Shown here one piece after another: positions 62,409 through 64,000 of a stretch of DNA of 64,000 nucleotides. Numbering within the stretch: the stretch's first letter is position 1; each line of letters opens with the position of its first letter. A program made the translations under genes and the position numbers. The notes under the pieces were generated by a model. That model was not told the DNA's origin, ran no database searches, and was given only the letters and a program-made list of their open reading frames with translations. The DNA comes from Pseudomonadota bacterium (GTDB lineage Bacteria > Desulfobacterota > Desulfovibrionia > Desulfovibrionales > Desulfovibrionaceae), in assembly GCA_018816865.1 (NCBI GenBank), contig JAHIUW010000006.1, positions 1 to 64,000 on the forward strand. Reading direction: 5' to 3'.

Positions 62409-62486
62409 ACAATTGTACATTCGCTGTTTTTACCAACCGAAGTCTCCGCTCAATACCCCTTGATGTCCAGAATCGAGGAAACGCTT

Positions 62487-62603
62487 ATGTCCATTCTTCT
62501 TTACTCAGGGCAAGAAGCATACACTTCACTGGAACACAGAAGACACGGCAAAGCTCTTGCAGAGAGCTTCCATAGTGAGCTAAGAATATCATTTTCACCT
62601 TGA
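62487..62603 (+). CDS. possible 38-residue small ORF in the AT-rich insert
   Basis: An ATG at 62487 with GAGG 8 bases upstream opens a 38-codon frame beginning MSILLYSGQEAYTSLEHRRH and ending at a TGA at 62601. It is soluble and without known motif. It could be a small protein, or the worn remnant of a larger gene (for example a toxin tail next to an immunity gene). The evidence is weak. Confidence 0.25.
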   Translation: MSILLYSGQEAYTSLEHRRHGKALAESFHSELRISFSP

Positions 62604-62644
62604 TGATGCGATATTTAACGACCGACGACAGAGGTATTTAAATA

Positions 62645-63298
62645 ATGGCGATCAAGTACATTTATGGAAAAAACAACGAAGTAATTGCCGTCGAGATAAC
62701 CATGGAGCAGTGGAAATCGATTGAAAAGTTTATTGGAGAAGATGCTGATCACATTATTTCTTCATCATTAACTACAGATGGACAGAAAGATTCGATACAA
62801 GATATAAAGCCAATCTCTTTGACTATTGAAAAGTGCCAAGCTGGTTGGATTCCGATTATTTTTTCATCACCCACTTCATGGGTTAAAATTTTTGCTTCTG
62901 ATTGCTTTGATCCATTTCAAGATATAATTAACTGGCTATGCAAAATTATAAATCTCGATCTTCCTGCTATAATTACCATCGCCGAAGAAGGAACTTCAAA
63001 GACTCTCCGCGCAGAAAAAGCAAATAATATATACGTTAAATTTTTGATAGTTGACTTCGATTATGACGAAGGAATGACACCAGATCCCATCGAAGACGAC
63101 CTAGAATACCCACGAACATACATTAAAACTTTCATCGACCCAGACATGCTCATAAATGAAATGCTTTTTGCATTAAAATCATTCTTCTCTGAGCCTGAAA
63201 ACTATTCACAATGGAGAACTTTTGGCAGTAAACAATTCCATCTTAACTTCAAAACACTTGAAGACCTTCTTTCGAATCGCAAAGGAGTACTTCACTGA
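62645..63298 (+). CDS. AT-rich orphan gene, possible immunity-like protein
   Basis: A 217-residue acidic, soluble protein with no recognised domain. It contains a Trp/Pro-rich patch (AGWIPIIFSSPTSWVK), DCFDPFQDIINWLCKI and a C-terminal SQWRTFGSKQFHLNF. AT-rich DNA and codon use differ strongly from the rest of the window, indicating recent transfer. Lone, soluble, acidic orphan proteins in such islands are often immunity proteins for polymorphic toxins, but nothing in the sequence proves that. GAGG lies 10 bases before the ATG. Confidence 0.7.
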   Translation: MAIKYIYGKNNEVIAVEITMEQWKSIEKFIGEDADHIISSSLTTDGQKDSIQDIKPISLTIEKCQAGWIPIIFSSPTSWVKIFASDCFDPFQDIINWLCKIINLDLPAIITIAEEGTSKTLRAEKANNIYVKFLIVDFDYDEGMTPDPIEDDLEYPRTYIKTFIDPDMLINEMLFALKSFFSEPENYSQWRTFGSKQFHLNFKTLEDLLSNRKGVLH

Positions 63299-63420
63299 TT
63301 ACAGTCATTCACGAGGATTAAATCTTTAACTGGCTCCAGAGCCATGCTGGACAGTCCCACACAAGCCCCACCAAAGATGTACCAAGGTTAATGACTACAT
63401 AAGATTACAGCTTAAAATTG

Positions 63421-63501
63421 CTGACCAACATGGTGGACCTGCCCCAGCATCGACTGGTCAAGGTCCTGTTCAAACTGCGCGCCGTGCGCCCCCGGACCTG
63501 A
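63421..63501 (+). pseudogene. displaced maf-like C-terminal tail
   Basis: A GC-rich open stretch with no start of its own ends at a TGA (63499-63501). It reads NMVDLPQHRLVKVLFKLRAV and ends RPRT. Against the tail of maf it matches at N-x-V-x-LP-x3-LV-x2-L and the final PR, 10 of 25 positions. I take it as the original maf 3' end, separated from maf by the AT-rich insert. Confidence 0.55.
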
Positions 63502-63543
63502 ACCGACCGCGCCCCAGCACCCACAACCTCCTGGATATCCACC

Positions 63544-64000
63544 ATGAAGCACACCAACGTCAGCGATCGTCTCGCCACAGCCTTTGCCACCTTGGGGCCC
63601 GTGGGGCACCTGCCCAAGGGCCCGGGCACCTGGGGCTCCGCCGCCGCAGTGATCGCAGCCCCGTTCCTGTTCATGCCCTTCTCGCTCATGACCCGCTCGC
63701 TGATCCTGGCGGCGTTGTTCGTTGTGGGATCGTTGGCGGCCACTCGAGCCGAGACCGTGCTCGGCAAAAAGGACCCCGGCTGCGTGGTCATCGACGAAGT
63801 GCTGGGCCAATGGCTGACGTTTCTGCCCTTCTCCATCCTGCCCACCTGGCAGGTCCTGGCGGGCTTTTTCTTCTTCCGGCTGTTCGACATCACCAAGCCC
63901 TTCCCCATCCGCCGCTCCGAGAACTGGCTACCCGCCGGCTGGGGCGTGATGCTCGACGATGTGCTGGCGGGCCTTTACGCCGCTGCCGCGCTGTTCGCTG
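63544..64000 (+). CDS. pgpA: phosphatidylglycerophosphatase A, cut by the window end
   Basis: PgpA dephosphorylates phosphatidylglycerophosphate to phosphatidylglycerol. The visible 152 residues begin with MKHTNVSDRLATAFATLGPV and have the family motifs GTWGSAAAVIAA, DPGCVVIDEVLGQWLTF, FFFFRLFDITKPFPI and a membrane segment. The protein is incomplete at the right edge. The ribosome site is unclear. It is downstream of the maf tail, so it probably shared a transcript with maf before the insertion. Confidence 0.9.
   Translation, partial: MKHTNVSDRLATAFATLGPVGHLPKGPGTWGSAAAVIAAPFLFMPFSLMTRSLILAALFVVGSLAATRAETVLGKKDPGCVVIDEVLGQWLTFLPFSILPTWQVLAGFFFFRLFDITKPFPIRRSENWLPAGWGVMLDDVLAGLYAAAALFA

Noticed and set aside
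63405-63908. Minus-strand frame opposite pgpA
   Set aside because: It is antisense to pgpA, whose membrane and catalytic motifs are clear.

Overview
The window is high-GC DNA whose gene content fits a sulfate-reducer-like member of the Desulfobacterota, most likely order Desulfovibrionales. This is an inference from a two-gene glycine decarboxylase (GcvPA/GcvPB), a futalosine-pathway menaquinone gene (MqnC), a soluble HdrD/DsrK-type iron-sulfur protein, a minimal SufC-SufBD pair and a probable selenoprotein. I did no database comparison. Most of it is ordinary chromosome, densely packed in short operons, with no phage, transposase or CRISPR array.

Layout: 1-7.1 kb (minus) is an apparent operon HAD hydrolase-psd-pssA-leuA-leuC-leuD-leuB, joining phosphatidylethanolamine and leucine synthesis. 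7.2-14.2 kb (plus) carries a DUF457-like membrane hydrolase, an EamA exporter, and an RND efflux adaptor-pump-MarR unit without an outer-membrane factor. 14.2-24.1 kb has a 3'-5' exonuclease-like protein, an HMCES/YedK protein, a PAS-GGDEF protein, a TreT-like glycosyltransferase, a MerR regulator, a secreted rhodanese whose frame contains a TGA at an expected cysteine (probable selenocysteine), an HdrD-like protein and a PanE-like reductase. Two near-identical tRNA-Lys(CUU) cassettes follow at 24.15-24.5 kb.

24.5-33.2 kb has dsbD, a PhzF-like gene, surE and a cobalt/nickel ECF transporter (cbiM-cbiQ-cbiO). The transporter is bracketed by a 3' fragment of an M24 peptidase gene on one side and the intact gene on the other. 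33.4-44 kb has aspA, an HMA-like/soluble P-type-ATPase-like pair, a lytic transglycosylase, a GDPD, mqnC, a CoA-binding/YkgJ/J-domain operon, small orphans and a second EamA exporter. 44-55.7 kb has a membrane GGDEF protein, sufBD-sufC, two tandem rhomboid proteases, an RluD-CoaE fusion, PilZ, HD and CheY-like proteins.

55.8-60.8 kb is gcvH-gcvPA-gcvPB-lpd, lacking gcvT. The last 3 kb has a DinB-like gene with an in-frame TGA, maf, an AT-rich segment that replaces the end of maf and carries an orphan gene, a displaced maf-like tail and the start of pgpA. A structured intergenic repeat occurs at four places (about 2.0, 33.4, 38.5 and 56.5 kb). The best candidates for follow-up are the selenocysteine rhodanese, the two loci where a gene's 3' end is duplicated around inserted DNA, and the repeat family.
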